A DNA stretch of 64,000 nt from Croceitalea marina (GTDB taxonomy: Bacteria; Bacteroidota; Bacteroidia; Flavobacteriales; Flavobacteriaceae), in the NCBI RefSeq assembly GCF_042684265.1, contig NZ_JBHULB010000017.1, positions 1 through 64,000 of the forward strand, written 5' to 3'. Below are positions 8,670 through 16,761 of the stretch, piece after piece. How positions within the stretch are numbered: position 1 is the first letter of the stretch; each line of letters opens with the position of its first letter. The notes under the pieces are model-generated. The model was not told where the DNA came from, searched no databases, and worked only from the letters and a program-made list of their open reading frames with translations. Position numbers and translations under genes: made by a program.

Positions 8670-10202
8670 CTATTTTTTTGATAAATCAATACTTAAACCA
8701 AAATAAAACTTAGGACTGCCCGAAAATTTGAAAGAGATATCATCTTCTATTTCTGTAGTACCAGATACTTGGTCACCAACCTTCAATTCATTTAGTTCAG
8801 GAAACCAGGTAAATAGTACTCCAGTTGAGAGATTAATTCTATCAACTAAATCAATACCTATCCCGGTAAATAAAAGTGGCTTTTCTTTTGATGGCCCTAC
8901 TCCTAATTGTAAAAAAACCGGTAATTCATTTAATGAGTTAAAGTGAAAATCCAGGTAGGTCGCGATACTTAATTCGCTATCATTGTCTTCTCCTTGAGTA
9001 ATTATCGTATTCCCATTTTCATCCATATCGGTTCCGTATGTTGGAAAATTAAGGTCAGTAAATAAAATTCCTGAAGATACTTTTGGCACTAAAAAACTAT
9101 ATTTTCTAAAAATCAGCTTATAACTTTTGGTTTCCTTTTCTGACAATAATTTGGTCTTTTTATCAAAATCAAACTTTGTAAATTTTAAGATTACTTCATT
9201 TAATTTTCTTCTTTCTGGGATTTTGATATCCTCATGTGCCATTTGATTAAGGGTACTTACATTCCCAAATTCATTTTTTTTCAAAGATTTAAAAGGTTTT
9301 TCTAATAGATCATAGTGTTTTATTGAACTATCGACGGTGGACTTTATACTGTTGATTTGTGTTTCTATATTAACTAGCTTTTGCTCAATAATTGCGACAA
9401 GACTGCCATTTCTATCAGAAACTACTTTTTGGAGGCCGTATAACTCAGTCTTTAGTTTAAAAAAGGCACTATCTAAGCCCGTAATTTCTTCTTGAATTGA
9501 TGTTTTAAGTTCTTTATTCAATCCTATTTTGAGTTCATTAGCATCAAAAGAATTTATTTCTAAAAGGCGGTCGAAAAGTTTATTCAATGATTCTTCCAAA
9601 GAGATAACTGTTCGCGAAATTGAAAACCCTTGCATTGCTTGTAAATATTTTTCGTTCTCGGTTTTCGTATCAAATTCAGCGTCGAATACTTTTATAAACG
9701 CAAATAATTCTGCAAGTTCCGGATTAGTAATCTTGTAATTTATTTCAGTTTGTTTATCCTCCTGTAACGGTTCACCATTTTTTGATTTTAATTTACTTTT
9801 AACAACTAAATCGGCATTTGTTTTTGCAATAGTGGCTATATCACTAAAACCAATTACGCCTGCAAAAGGAATTATCGAAGAATTTATTACTTCATCTGCT
9901 GCAGCATAATTTGGATCTTCTTTTATATTTTGCTCAACTGAAATACGATATTTCAAAGGATTTAAGAATTGCGAAGTCAACTCAATTTGATTCGTATTCT
10001 TTGCTTGAAAAAAATTAGTTTCTCCTAGAGTTTCTTTTTTCTTTGCATCAATTGCAATCTTGATTGCACCATTCTGCAAGTACACATTTAGCTCATTTTG
10101 CACCAATTTACTTTGTAATGCTTCAGTAACGGTATTTTCTTGTGCTGTAATAAAATTTAATGTTATCAATAAAAATAAAGCACAATAAAAGGTGGTTTTC
10201 AT
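8670..10202 (-). CDS. Secreted envelope protein of unknown family (510 aa)
   Basis: A clear signal peptide (MKTTFYCALFLLITLNFITAQ) starts this protein. The middle (about residues 165-330) is strongly helical and coiled-coil-like, with many Leu, Lys and Glu. The C-terminal 140 residues alternate hydrophobic and polar residues ('VFLQLGVGPSKEKPLLFTGIGIDL', 'PKFYFGLSIDLSKK') as in a small outer-membrane beta-barrel. I do not recognise a named domain. It is the first gene of an operon with the M43 protease lipoprotein, so the two may act together at the cell surface. A TAGGTATTTTT element lies 69 bases upstream. Confidence 0.7.
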   Translation of the reverse strand: MKTTFYCALFLLITLNFITAQENTVTEALQSKLVQNELNVYLQNGAIKIAIDAKKKETLGETNFFQAKNTNQIELTSQFLNPLKYRISVEQNIKEDPNYAAADEVINSSIIPFAGVIGFSDIATIAKTNADLVVKSKLKSKNGEPLQEDKQTEINYKITNPELAELFAFIKVFDAEFDTKTENEKYLQAMQGFSISRTVISLEESLNKLFDRLLEINSFDANELKIGLNKELKTSIQEEITGLDSAFFKLKTELYGLQKVVSDRNGSLVAIIEQKLVNIETQINSIKSTVDSSIKHYDLLEKPFKSLKKNEFGNVSTLNQMAHEDIKIPERRKLNEVILKFTKFDFDKKTKLLSEKETKSYKLIFRKYSFLVPKVSSGILFTDLNFPTYGTDMDENGNTIITQGEDNDSELSIATYLDFHFNSLNELPVFLQLGVGPSKEKPLLFTGIGIDLVDRINLSTGVLFTWFPELNELKVGDQVSGTTEIEDDISFKFSGSPKFYFGLSIDLSKK

Positions 10203-10270
10203 TAGTCATGGTTTAAAAAGTTATTTTGGTAAAATTAGATTGGGTTCTCTAGTAAAGTAATCCCCATACA

Positions 10271-10287
10271 TAGGTATTTTTACCCTA
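10271..10287. promoter_or_regulatory. Putative operator, TAGG-N9-CCTA element upstream of the 8670-10202 gene
   Basis: The sequence TAGGTATTTTTACCCTA forms an imperfect dyad. Its first 11 bases recur exactly, in inverted orientation, at 13663-13673 upstream of the two-component operon. The sharing suggests a binding site for the response regulator encoded between them. This is inference only. Confidence 0.4.
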
Positions 10288-10304
10288 AATCATTATAAAT
10301 AAGA

Positions 10305-10338
10305 CTATTGAAAAACAAAAAATGGAGCCAAAGCTCCA
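10305..10338 (-). terminator. Rho-independent terminator for the two-component operon
   Basis: Read on the minus strand, the stem TGGAGC-TTTG-GCTCCA (10338 to 10323) is followed by a T-rich run (10322 down to about 10305). It lies about 150 bases past the stop of the response regulator gene, after a dispersed palindromic repeat. Confidence 0.7.
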
Positions 10339-10374
10339 AGTAGATATGTAGAAGGGCAAACGGTAGCTTCGAGT

Positions 10375-10445
10375 AAATTTTGTAACCTTTTTTGGGAGCA
10401 AAATTTGTATCGAGAAGCCTGGGTGTTCCAAAAAGTTCTCGATAC
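10375..10445. repeat. Composite inverted-repeat element after the response regulator gene
   Basis: Two nested dyads are visible: AAATTTTG (10375-10382) with CAAAATTT (10399-10406), and GTATCGAGAA (10407-10416) with TTCTCGATAC (10436-10445). The flanks carry 'CACTCGAACTGACA', a tail I associate with dispersed intergenic repeats in Flavobacteriaceae. It probably forms a structured RNA end or is a non-coding mobile repeat. Confidence 0.6.
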
Positions 10446-10486
10446 AACGTCTCTTTCAGGACGCCACTCGAACTGACAATGTGATA

Positions 10487-11101
10487 TTAAAACTCATACT
10501 TCTTCTCCACCGCATACCTTAACAACTCCCCCGCACCACTAAGGCCCAGTTTACGAATCATGTTTTTACGGTGGGTATCTACAGTGCTTTTACCAATAAA
10601 AAGCTGGTCCGCAATTTGGTGGCTGGTATGGCCTTTGGCAATCAGTTGTAAAATTTCGCGTTCGCGTGAAGAGAGCACACTTTTAGAGCTGTTCTTTTCG
10701 GCATTTGGTAGGTGAATTTTTTTATCGTAATAGGTTTTGCCACTGGCTACCGTGCGTATGGCTTCTAAAACAATCTCAAGACTGCTGTTTTTTAAAATAT
10801 AGCCCAGTGCCCCAGCGGCCAGCATCTGCTTTACGGCATCGTCTTGGTCAAACATGGTAAAGGCAACCACTTTGGTATAGGGCAGTTCTTTTAAAATAGT
10901 TTTGGTGGCCTCTATACCATCTAACTTGGGCATACGAATATCGCAAAGCACCACTTTAGGTTGTTTGAGGCGCACCAGTTTGAGTAGGGCTTCGCCATCA
11001 TTGGCATGACCAATCACCGAGATATCATCTTCGTACTTTACATACGATTTAATGCCGTCTATAAGGGCTTGGTGGTCTTCGGCTATCGCTACAGTAATCA
11101 T
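10487..11101 (-). CDS. NarL/FixJ-family response regulator
   Basis: This is a DNA-binding output protein of a two-component system. The receiver domain (residues 1-120) has the acidic pair near residue 9, the phospho-acceptor Asp54 ('VVLCDIRMP') and the conserved Lys around 105. The C-terminal LuxR-type helix-turn-helix (about 140-200) reads 'LSSREREILQLIAKGHTSHQIADQL'. Its start overlaps the stop of the histidine kinase by 4 bases (ATGA), which identifies its partner. Likely targets are the two neighbouring promoters that share the TAGGTATTTTT motif (10271 and 13663), by inference from position. Confidence 0.93.
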   Translation of the reverse strand: MITVAIAEDHQALIDGIKSYVKYEDDISVIGHANDGEALLKLVRLKQPKVVLCDIRMPKLDGIEATKTILKELPYTKVVAFTMFDQDDAVKQMLAAGALGYILKNSSLEIVLEAIRTVASGKTYYDKKIHLPNAEKNSSKSVLSSREREILQLIAKGHTSHQIADQLFIGKSTVDTHRKNMIRKLGLSGAGELLRYAVEKKYEF

Positions 11102-13026
11102 ACAGGTATATCTATTAAAATGGAGGTGCCTTTGCCCAAAACACTATCCACAGTAAAGTTGCCTTCTAAATGTTCTACGCGTTTTTCAATAGTGGTCAAA
11201 CCCATGCCTGTTTTGCTTGTATCTATTTTAGTACGGTCAAAACCTTTACCGTTATCTTCGATAATAATATTCAGGGTATCCTTATGTTGAGTGAGTTGAA
11301 TACTTACTTTGCTCGCCTCCGCATGTTTGATGGTATTGGCTACCAGTTCTTGCACCATACGAAAGAGGTTGAGCTCTAAAGAGTTTTCTAATCGGTCACC
11401 CATGCCAAAATCTTCGACTACTACTTCTAAAGCATTGGTTTCCGTAATGACTTGAGCCATTTTTTTAATGGCGGGTAAAAGCCCTTGGTCGCTCATGACC
11501 CCTGAGTTTTTGCTGTGCGCCATACTCCGAACTTTTTGGTAGGCTTCTTCCAACAGTTTTTGGGCGTTTTGTAGTGCAGGGTCTTTTTTACTCACTTTAG
11601 AATTGTCAAAATGCAACTTTATCGTGGCCATTAAACTGCCCAAATCGTCATGCAGTTCATTGGCCACCCGCTGACGTTCTTTTTCCTGCCCGGCAATCAT
11701 GGCATCAATACTAACCAACTCTTGTTCTTTGAGCAGGTTATCAACCCGTTCTTGTTTTAGAAGTGCTTCTTGCTCTGCCAATAGGCGTTTTTTAGTGGTA
11801 TTTTTCTGGAATAGCACGGCTATACCAGTACCAAAAAGCAGGGCCAAACAGGCTGCAATTAACCAGTTTCGATTGGCTCTGACTTTCTGCTGTTCTTCAA
11901 GAATTTGTTTTTCTTTTTCAGCGGTTTCATATTTAGTTTGAATATCTTTTACATCCTTTGCTCTTAAAATCAAATTAAGGCTATCTTGAAGCACACTTTT
12001 CTTTTGCAGATAGTAAAGGGCGCTATCCATTACTCCTAAGTTAAAATATACGCTATAATAATTTTTATAAATCAAAATTTTATCTTGTTCATCTCTTTTT
12101 GGGATAGCTTTATGATTGATTTTATTTAAATAATCCAACGCTAAATAGAAATTTTTATCATCTAATTCGAGAGAACCTAAATTATAACTCAAATCATTTC
12201 GATTTTTTTGAGCGAAGTAATAAGGAATAGCCTTGTAATGATTTATTGCTTTTTTGTAGTAAAACCTTGCCTTTGCTTTATTATTAATTATAATATCATA
12301 ATAAACTCCGATTAATTGCGATAGTCTGCCAGCTAAATAATACTTAGAATTACTTTCCGCTAGCGCTAGTGCCTTCAGAGCTTTAGGAAGCGGTTTCAAA
12401 TCAAGTCTTTTAAAATCATATATTATGCCAATGGCACTTCCAAAATAATAATATTCAGCATAGAGTTTTTCATGTAAATCATAAGCTAATTCGCGATAAG
12501 TTTTAGCATAATCATGAAAAGTCATTACATCTTCTTTAGCCTTAAAGTGATATTTTAAAATTCTCTTTAGCGATTCACATTTTAAAATTATATCGTTTTT
12601 TTCATTAGCGATATGATAAGCCTTCAAGTAAGCGGCATAAGCGATAGAGTCTGATTTGATTGTCCTATTCTCTTCAATAGAAATATCACCTTTTAAAAGA
12701 AGGTAAAAGAAATCTTCTTTTGGACCATCTTTCGGATAAAGCATGTCCTCTATATAATAACTTTCACCTGCAACTAGTTGGCGAAAAGAATTTAGCAAAA
12801 AAAGCTCTCTCGATGACTTATTAAAGAACAAACTAGAATCAACTCCTCCTAAATCAAAGGTTCGTATTTTATTAAAAAGGTTATCCGCACTCTTATCAAC
12901 AATTTTTTCCTGGCCAAAAAGCAGAGTCATCAGAGAAAAAAAAGTAATATGAGTAAGTAAATATTTATTTTTCAGATTATTTTCCAATGAAAGATTCACA
13001 AATTCTTGGTCTCCACAAAGGTCCAT
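11098..13026 (-). CDS. TPR-containing sensor histidine kinase, HisKA_3 (NarX-like) type
   Basis: This is a membrane sensor that phosphorylates the adjacent LuxR-type regulator. From the N-terminus: a hydrophobic export segment (about residues 20-38), a periplasmic region of helical TPR-like repeats (100-350), a coiled coil, one membrane segment (388-406), a dimerisation box with 'ELHDDLGSLMATIK' (His459), and a GHKL ATPase with 'NTIKHAEAS' and 'DNGKGF' motifs. The start is uncertain. ATG 13026 gives 17 residues before the export signal and overlaps the upstream gene by 50 bases. A CTG codon at 12973-12975, just past the upstream stop, would give a cleaner signal peptide. There is no ATG in between. 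Confidence 0.9.
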   Translation of the reverse strand: MDLCGDQEFVNLSLENNLKNKYLLTHITFFSLMTLLFGQEKIVDKSADNLFNKIRTFDLGGVDSSLFFNKSSRELFLLNSFRQLVAGESYYIEDMLYPKDGPKEDFFYLLLKGDISIEENRTIKSDSIAYAAYLKAYHIANEKNDIILKCESLKRILKYHFKAKEDVMTFHDYAKTYRELAYDLHEKLYAEYYYFGSAIGIIYDFKRLDLKPLPKALKALALAESNSKYYLAGRLSQLIGVYYDIIINNKAKARFYYKKAINHYKAIPYYFAQKNRNDLSYNLGSLELDDKNFYLALDYLNKINHKAIPKRDEQDKILIYKNYYSVYFNLGVMDSALYYLQKKSVLQDSLNLILRAKDVKDIQTKYETAEKEKQILEEQQKVRANRNWLIAACLALLFGTGIAVLFQKNTTKKRLLAEQEALLKQERVDNLLKEQELVSIDAMIAGQEKERQRVANELHDDLGSLMATIKLHFDNSKVSKKDPALQNAQKLLEEAYQKVRSMAHSKNSGVMSDQGLLPAIKKMAQVITETNALEVVVEDFGMGDRLENSLELNLFRMVQELVANTIKHAEASKVSIQLTQHKDTLNIIIEDNGKGFDRTKIDTSKTGMGLTTIEKRVEHLEGNFTVDSVLGKGTSILIDIPV

Positions 13027-13576
13027 TCAAATAAGAAATATCTGTTTGAATTGTAGCATCAATACTCAAGCTCTCAATTTCATTTATTTTACCTTTATAT
13101 TCAAATTCATCTCTAAATTTCCCTGGCGTTTCTATTTTTTCCAGCATTACTTTTATTATTCCAGCTTCCCTATTGGTAGTATAACCATTACCCATTTCTG
13201 TTCTGACATCTGTAATCTTAAAACTATCACCCGATAATCTTCTAATTGTCAACTTATTAATCTTTACTCCACGATAAGTATTATTATCAAATTCTTTAAA
13301 ATCAAACTGTGCCGCCAAAGCAAAAGAATTGCCGCTAGAATCTCTGGGGCTTTCTACGAAAATTGTTTGGTGCTGATGAGTTCTATTTTTATCAATTGAT
13401 AATGTTAAATAAAAAGTGGTTGCTTCTTCTGTCGGAGGAATATCTTTACATTTATCATTGCGGCAATTCGCAAGGTCATTCTCGCATACTTTCAATTCTT
13501 TTTCACACTTCGTACAACAACTATTTAATAAAGTTAATGAACTTAAAATGAAGCTAAATAAAAATAATCTTCCCAT
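12977..13576 (-). CDS. Cys-rich lipoprotein co-transcribed with the histidine kinase
   Basis: No family is recognised. A lipoprotein signal ends at LNSC (Cys20), followed by Cys21, Cys24, Cys31, Cys38 and Cys43 in a short charged helix. Three of these are spaced exactly seven residues apart, as in a disulfide-capable coiled coil. The remaining 150 residues look like a beta-rich domain. It is the first gene of the lipoprotein-kinase-regulator operon. A periplasmic signal-input role for the kinase is a reasonable inference, but nothing proves it. Confidence 0.7.
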   Translation of the reverse strand: MGRLFLFSFILSSLTLLNSCCTKCEKELKVCENDLANCRNDKCKDIPPTEEATTFYLTLSIDKNRTHQHQTIFVESPRDSSGNSFALAAQFDFKEFDNNTYRGVKINKLTIRRLSGDSFKITDVRTEMGNGYTTNREAGIIKVMLEKIETPGKFRDEFEYKGKINEIESLSIDATIQTDISYLNGPLWRPRICESFIGK

Positions 13577-13940
13577 AATTTTTAGTTTTTTGGTTTGGTC
13601 AAATATTGGTTTTATTCAAATTCTAAAGAATACCCATTGTTAGGGATATTTAAAACTCTTCTAAAAATACCTACTTCTAGGTATTGCTATTTTTTGTTTG
13701 GCTCACGTTCTTTATCCCCACTGATCAAACAAGCTCATTAAAAGTAGCAGTGCCAAAGAATCGGGGGAATCTTTGGTTTGCGAACCTAATGGGCTTTTGA
13801 ATTTAATAAATTGTACTTAAAATACTATAGAAAATGCCGTCTGATGTCAAAATTTAGGGCTGTGATTTACAAATACCGCCCTGAGCTGCCTTTTTCACAA
13901 AATCCAATTAAAAAACTATCTTACTCTAAAATTTATCTTC
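13577..13940. other. Intergenic region between divergent genes, with operator-like dyads
   Basis: No gene is seen in these 364 bases. The part next to the two-component operon holds TAGGGATATTT (13641-13651) and the dyad AATACCTA-CTTC-TAGGTATT (13666-13685). The middle holds a possible hairpin, CCAAAGA (13754-13760) with TCTTTGG (13771-13777). The remainder, toward the RidA-like gene, shows nothing I can name. Confidence 0.5.
13663..13685. promoter_or_regulatory. Putative operator of the lipoprotein/kinase/regulator operon
   Basis: The perfect 8-base dyad AATACCTA-CTTC-TAGGTATT (13666-13685) lies about 90 bases before the first gene. The left arm plus flanking A residues is the exact reverse complement of TAGGTATTTTT at 10271-10281. 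The dyad form and the shared 11-mer suggest a dimeric LuxR-type regulator site with autoregulation. Confidence 0.45.
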
Positions 13941-14402
13941 ATGAAACCACTTTACCTATTCCTTTTAATTCTTGTTTTTAGTTGTAAAACAGAGACACCC
14001 CATACCCATGATACTCCAGAACAAAAAGTTAACCTCAGTAAAACCCATATCGACCCTCGCCAAGGATATTCAGAAGCTGTGGTTGTTGAGGCTAATGGTA
14101 TAAAAACCATCTATATTTCTGGGCAAGTAGGTGAAGGCGAAGATTTTGAGGCACAGTTTAGAGATGCCATAGCCAAGCTTCAAAAAACCTTGAAGAATAG
14201 TGGTGCCAGCTTCACCGATGTGGTCAAATACAGCACCTTTGTAGTAGACTACCAACCCGAATATCTAGATACCTTTAGAGCGGTACGCAAAGAACTTCTT
14301 GGTGATAGTGATATGCCTGCCAGTACATTGGTTGGTGTACCCACTTTAGGCGCACCGAACTGGGGCGTAGAGATTGAAGCTATTGCCGTGGTAGCCAAAT
14401 AA
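13941..14402 (+). CDS. RidA/YjgF-family lipoprotein
   Basis: This is a Rid-superfamily protein carried on a lipoprotein signal (MKPLYLFLLILVFSCK, Cys15), so it acts in the envelope and not the cytosol. The fold signature 'YISGQVGEGEDFEAQFRDAI' and the C-terminal 'EIEAIAVVAK' are present. In true RidA 2-iminobutanoate deaminases an Arg follows 'PA' in the 'PAR' motif. Here the motif reads MPASTLVGV, so the catalytic Arg is replaced by Ser. It therefore probably lacks imine deaminase activity, as in other Rid subfamilies of unknown function. Confidence 0.85.
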   Translation: MKPLYLFLLILVFSCKTETPHTHDTPEQKVNLSKTHIDPRQGYSEAVVVEANGIKTIYISGQVGEGEDFEAQFRDAIAKLQKTLKNSGASFTDVVKYSTFVVDYQPEYLDTFRAVRKELLGDSDMPASTLVGVPTLGAPNWGVEIEAIAVVAK

Positions 14403-14404
14403 AG

Positions 14405-14431
14405 GAGATTCTTTACTACGTTCAGAATGAC
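14405..14431. repeat. Dispersed repeat fragment, GGAGATTC...GAATGAC type
   Basis: This short element between convergent genes starts GAGATTC and ends CAGAATGAC. Its reverse strand gives the 'VILNVVKNL' phantom peptide often seen in genome annotations. It has the same ends as the elements at 51083-51143 and 56249-56271. Confidence 0.5.
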
Positions 14432-14445
14432 AAAAGAAGGTTTTA

Positions 14446-15108
14446 TCATTCGTTAAACGCCACATTAAAAGCAGCATAAGCAATCTCCTTAAAATCTGAA
14501 ATCACCTTATTGGCCAAGGTATAGTCTTGATTTTTTGAATGTGGACTTTTAAAAGCTACACAGTAAATACCGGCAGCATGCGCAGCTTTAATTCCGTTGG
14601 TGGAATCTTCAATAACCATACATTCTTCTTTTGCATACCCTGATGCTTCTGCGGCCTTTAGAAAAATTTCAGGGTGCGGTTTAGATGCTTTTAAATCGGC
14701 ACCACTCAATTTGGCTTTAAAATACTGGTTTAAATCAAACCGCGAAAACACATTGTTTATGGTAATCATAGATGCTGAACTGGCCAAAACCAAGGTGAGT
14801 TCGTTTTTATGATAGTCCTTGATACACTCCAACACTCCCGAGATCAATTGTAAATCTGGGTCGTTGAAAAAGAGGTGCTTGAAAATACTCCGTTTGATGT
14901 TCACTAACTGCTGTGGCGATTGTCTCAGCTTAAAATGCGTCACCAGTGCTTTGCAAATGGCCAAAGTCGCCTGCCCTGTAAAGCTTTCATAGAGGGTGTC
15001 GGGCACCCTAATACCGACTTCCCTGAACATACCCTGATAAGCTTTGTGGTGAAGGGGTTCGGAATCGATAATGACCCCATCCATATCAAACAATACGGCT
15101 TTGAACAT
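14446..15108 (-). CDS. HAD-superfamily hydrolase, beta-phosphoglucomutase-like
   Basis: This is a haloacid dehalogenase-type phosphatase or phosphomutase. The first motif is FDMDGVIIDSEP with nucleophile Asp8 and acid/base Asp10. Motif II is 'LVLASSAS', a Lys motif lies in 'ASKPHPEIFLKAA', and the C-terminal acidic motif is 'MVIEDSTNGIKAA'. The helical cap after motif I is of the C1 type. I chose ATG 15108 because the protein then starts MFKAVLFDMDG as expected; upstream in-frame codons add unrelated residues. At 220 aa the length is normal. The substrate cannot be read from sequence, but a small sugar phosphate is likely. Confidence 0.9.
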   Translation of the reverse strand: MFKAVLFDMDGVIIDSEPLHHKAYQGMFREVGIRVPDTLYESFTGQATLAICKALVTHFKLRQSPQQLVNIKRSIFKHLFFNDPDLQLISGVLECIKDYHKNELTLVLASSASMITINNVFSRFDLNQYFKAKLSGADLKASKPHPEIFLKAAEASGYAKEECMVIEDSTNGIKAAHAAGIYCVAFKSPHSKNQDYTLANKVISDFKEIAYAAFNVAFNE

Positions 15109-15267
15109 TTTTTTTTTGCGAAGATAACCACAACCTTCTACTTGAGCACGAATCAACCAAGACCAACTTTTAACTGGTACTATTTCCCTCAATCAAAAGG
15201 GTGCTTCCCTCATTATGGCTTTTTTAGAACATTGCTTCAAACTAGTTTAGTGGTAAATAAAAACCTT

Positions 15268-15981
15268 ATGAGCTATAAGATAACCATACCGGAACCATGT
15301 TCAGAAGATTGGAACAAGATGACAGCAACCCAAAAAGGGGCTTTTTGCAAAAGCTGTGCAAAAGAAGTAATCGATTTTACCCATACACCAAAAAGTGTAC
15401 TCGCTAAAAAGATTAAAACAGGGGCTAGTATATGTGGTCGATTTAAGCCAGAGCAACTAAACACCCCATTACCAACACTATCTCAAAGCCAGTTTAGACG
15501 CAATGCCGCTATGCTTGGTTTTACTTCACTCCTAGCATTGGGTACCCCTTTGGTTGCGCAGCACAGTACTAAACCCACACAAACACCACAGCATTATGTG
15601 GTAGGGCGTATTGCCCCCCAAGCTATAAAAACGGAGAAATATAGCATTACTGGGGTTGTCAAAGACCTTAATAATAAGCCTTTGCCCAATACTACAATTA
15701 TATTGGAAGGAACTGCAACAGGCACAAAGACTAATATGAAAGGTGAATTCAGTATTGAAGTGCCCACTTCAAGAAATCTAGAAAAACAGGTGCTTTGGGT
15801 CTCCAATTTAGGTTTTGAAACCCAAAAAATCACTATCGACAAAAACACTAAACCACTGACCATTGAACTCGTCGAAGAGCTTGTAATTTTGGGTGAAATA
15901 GCTATTCAAGAATATCCTGAAAAGAAAAATGACACCATCACTAAAGTGAAAAAGCTATTTCGAAAAAAAGGTTCGCACTAA
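15268..15981 (+). CDS. Protein with carboxypeptidase-regulatory-like (CarboxypepD_reg) domain
   Basis: The start ATG at 15268 gives MSYKITIPEPCSEDWNKMT, a common flavobacterial N-terminus. It includes a Cys-containing 'FCKSCAKEVIDFT' motif. A single hydrophobic segment follows (about residues 75-95). The second half (about 125-205, 'YSITGVVKDLNNKPLPNTTIILEG') is a beta-sandwich carboxypeptidase-regulatory-like domain, as found at the front of SusC/TonB-dependent receptors. No receptor barrel follows, so the protein is a stand-alone membrane-associated version of unknown role. In-frame sequence upstream of 15268 overlaps the divergent HAD gene and is not convincing. Confidence 0.75.
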   Translation: MSYKITIPEPCSEDWNKMTATQKGAFCKSCAKEVIDFTHTPKSVLAKKIKTGASICGRFKPEQLNTPLPTLSQSQFRRNAAMLGFTSLLALGTPLVAQHSTKPTQTPQHYVVGRIAPQAIKTEKYSITGVVKDLNNKPLPNTTIILEGTATGTKTNMKGEFSIEVPTSRNLEKQVLWVSNLGFETQKITIDKNTKPLTIELVEELVILGEIAIQEYPEKKNDTITKVKKLFRKKGSH

Positions 15982-16053
15982 TTACTTCTATTATCTTTTA
16001 GCTGTCAGTTTAGGCCTATTTTTACGACTTACATGTGGTAAATATGAATAGTT

Positions 16054-16749
16054 ATGGCAATTTACAAAGAAGTAATAAAAGTTGATATAGTCTCCGATGT
16101 GGCTTGCCCATGGTGTTATGTCGGAAAAAAGCGGTTAGAAACCGCTCTAAAACAATGGAAAGGTAGCCCTGTAAAAGTAACTTGGCATCCGTATCAGCTT
16201 GACCCCAACATGCCTGCAGAAGGATTGGATAGACATACTTACCTCACCAATAAATTTGGAGATATAGAGCGTATTAAACCGATGACCGATAGACTTGTTG
16301 AAGCAGGTGAGGAAGAAGGTATTACTTTTAACTTTGGAGATAAATGGTTGGCAGTAAATACTTTGCCGCTTCATCAATTACTTCATGTGGCAGGCGAAGA
16401 AGGTTTTAAAGACCGGTTAAAAGAACGTTTTTTAAAAGCCTATTTTGATGAAAACCTTCATCTAAACAAACCTGAAGTACTTGCTTCGATTATGGCGGAA
16501 TTTGGTTGGAGTATTAAAAAGACCGCTCAAATAGTAGCTGATGAAAATATAGCATATGCCGTAAAACAAGAGATTGCCCACTATCAGCAGCTTGGGGTAA
16601 GTGGAGTTCCTTTCTTCATTATCAACGATAAATACGGTATAAGCGGTGCACAACCCGCGAGTGTTTTTTTAGAGGCCTTTGCCCAGGTTTCACCTATTGA
16701 AATTATTAGTGAAGGGGATAGTTGTGACCCTGAAACGGGCTTATGCTAA
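16054..16749 (+). CDS. DsbA-family (FrnE-like) thiol oxidoreductase
   Basis: This is a thioredoxin-fold oxidoreductase of the FrnE subgroup. The redox motif CPWC (Cys18-Cys21) lies in 'SDVACPWCYVGKKRLE', followed by the long helical insertion typical of the family and the cis-Pro region 'GVSGVPFFIIND'. There is no signal peptide, so it is cytosolic. At 231 aa it is full length. The extra C-terminal Cys pair ('GDSCDPETGLC') might add a second redox site. It converges on the DUF2237 gene with a 12-base gap. Confidence 0.9.
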   Translation: MAIYKEVIKVDIVSDVACPWCYVGKKRLETALKQWKGSPVKVTWHPYQLDPNMPAEGLDRHTYLTNKFGDIERIKPMTDRLVEAGEEEGITFNFGDKWLAVNTLPLHQLLHVAGEEGFKDRLKERFLKAYFDENLHLNKPEVLASIMAEFGWSIKKTAQIVADENIAYAVKQEIAHYQQLGVSGVPFFIINDKYGISGAQPASVFLEAFAQVSPIEIISEGDSCDPETGLC

Positions 16750-16761
16750 ATTGTTAATTAG

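Noticed and set aside
14249..14449. Minus-strand ORF with the peptide 'VILNVVKNL'
   Set aside because: This peptide is a known phantom translation of a dispersed repeat. The ORF lies mostly over the RidA-like gene.
15109..15192. Longer N-terminus for the HAD hydrolase
   Set aside because: The 28 extra residues have no family support, whereas ATG 15108 gives the standard MFKAVLFDMDG start.
14920..15267. Longer N-terminus for the carboxypeptidase-regulatory-like protein
   Set aside because: It would overlap the divergent HAD gene by nearly 200 bases and does not look like protein. The conserved start is at 15268.
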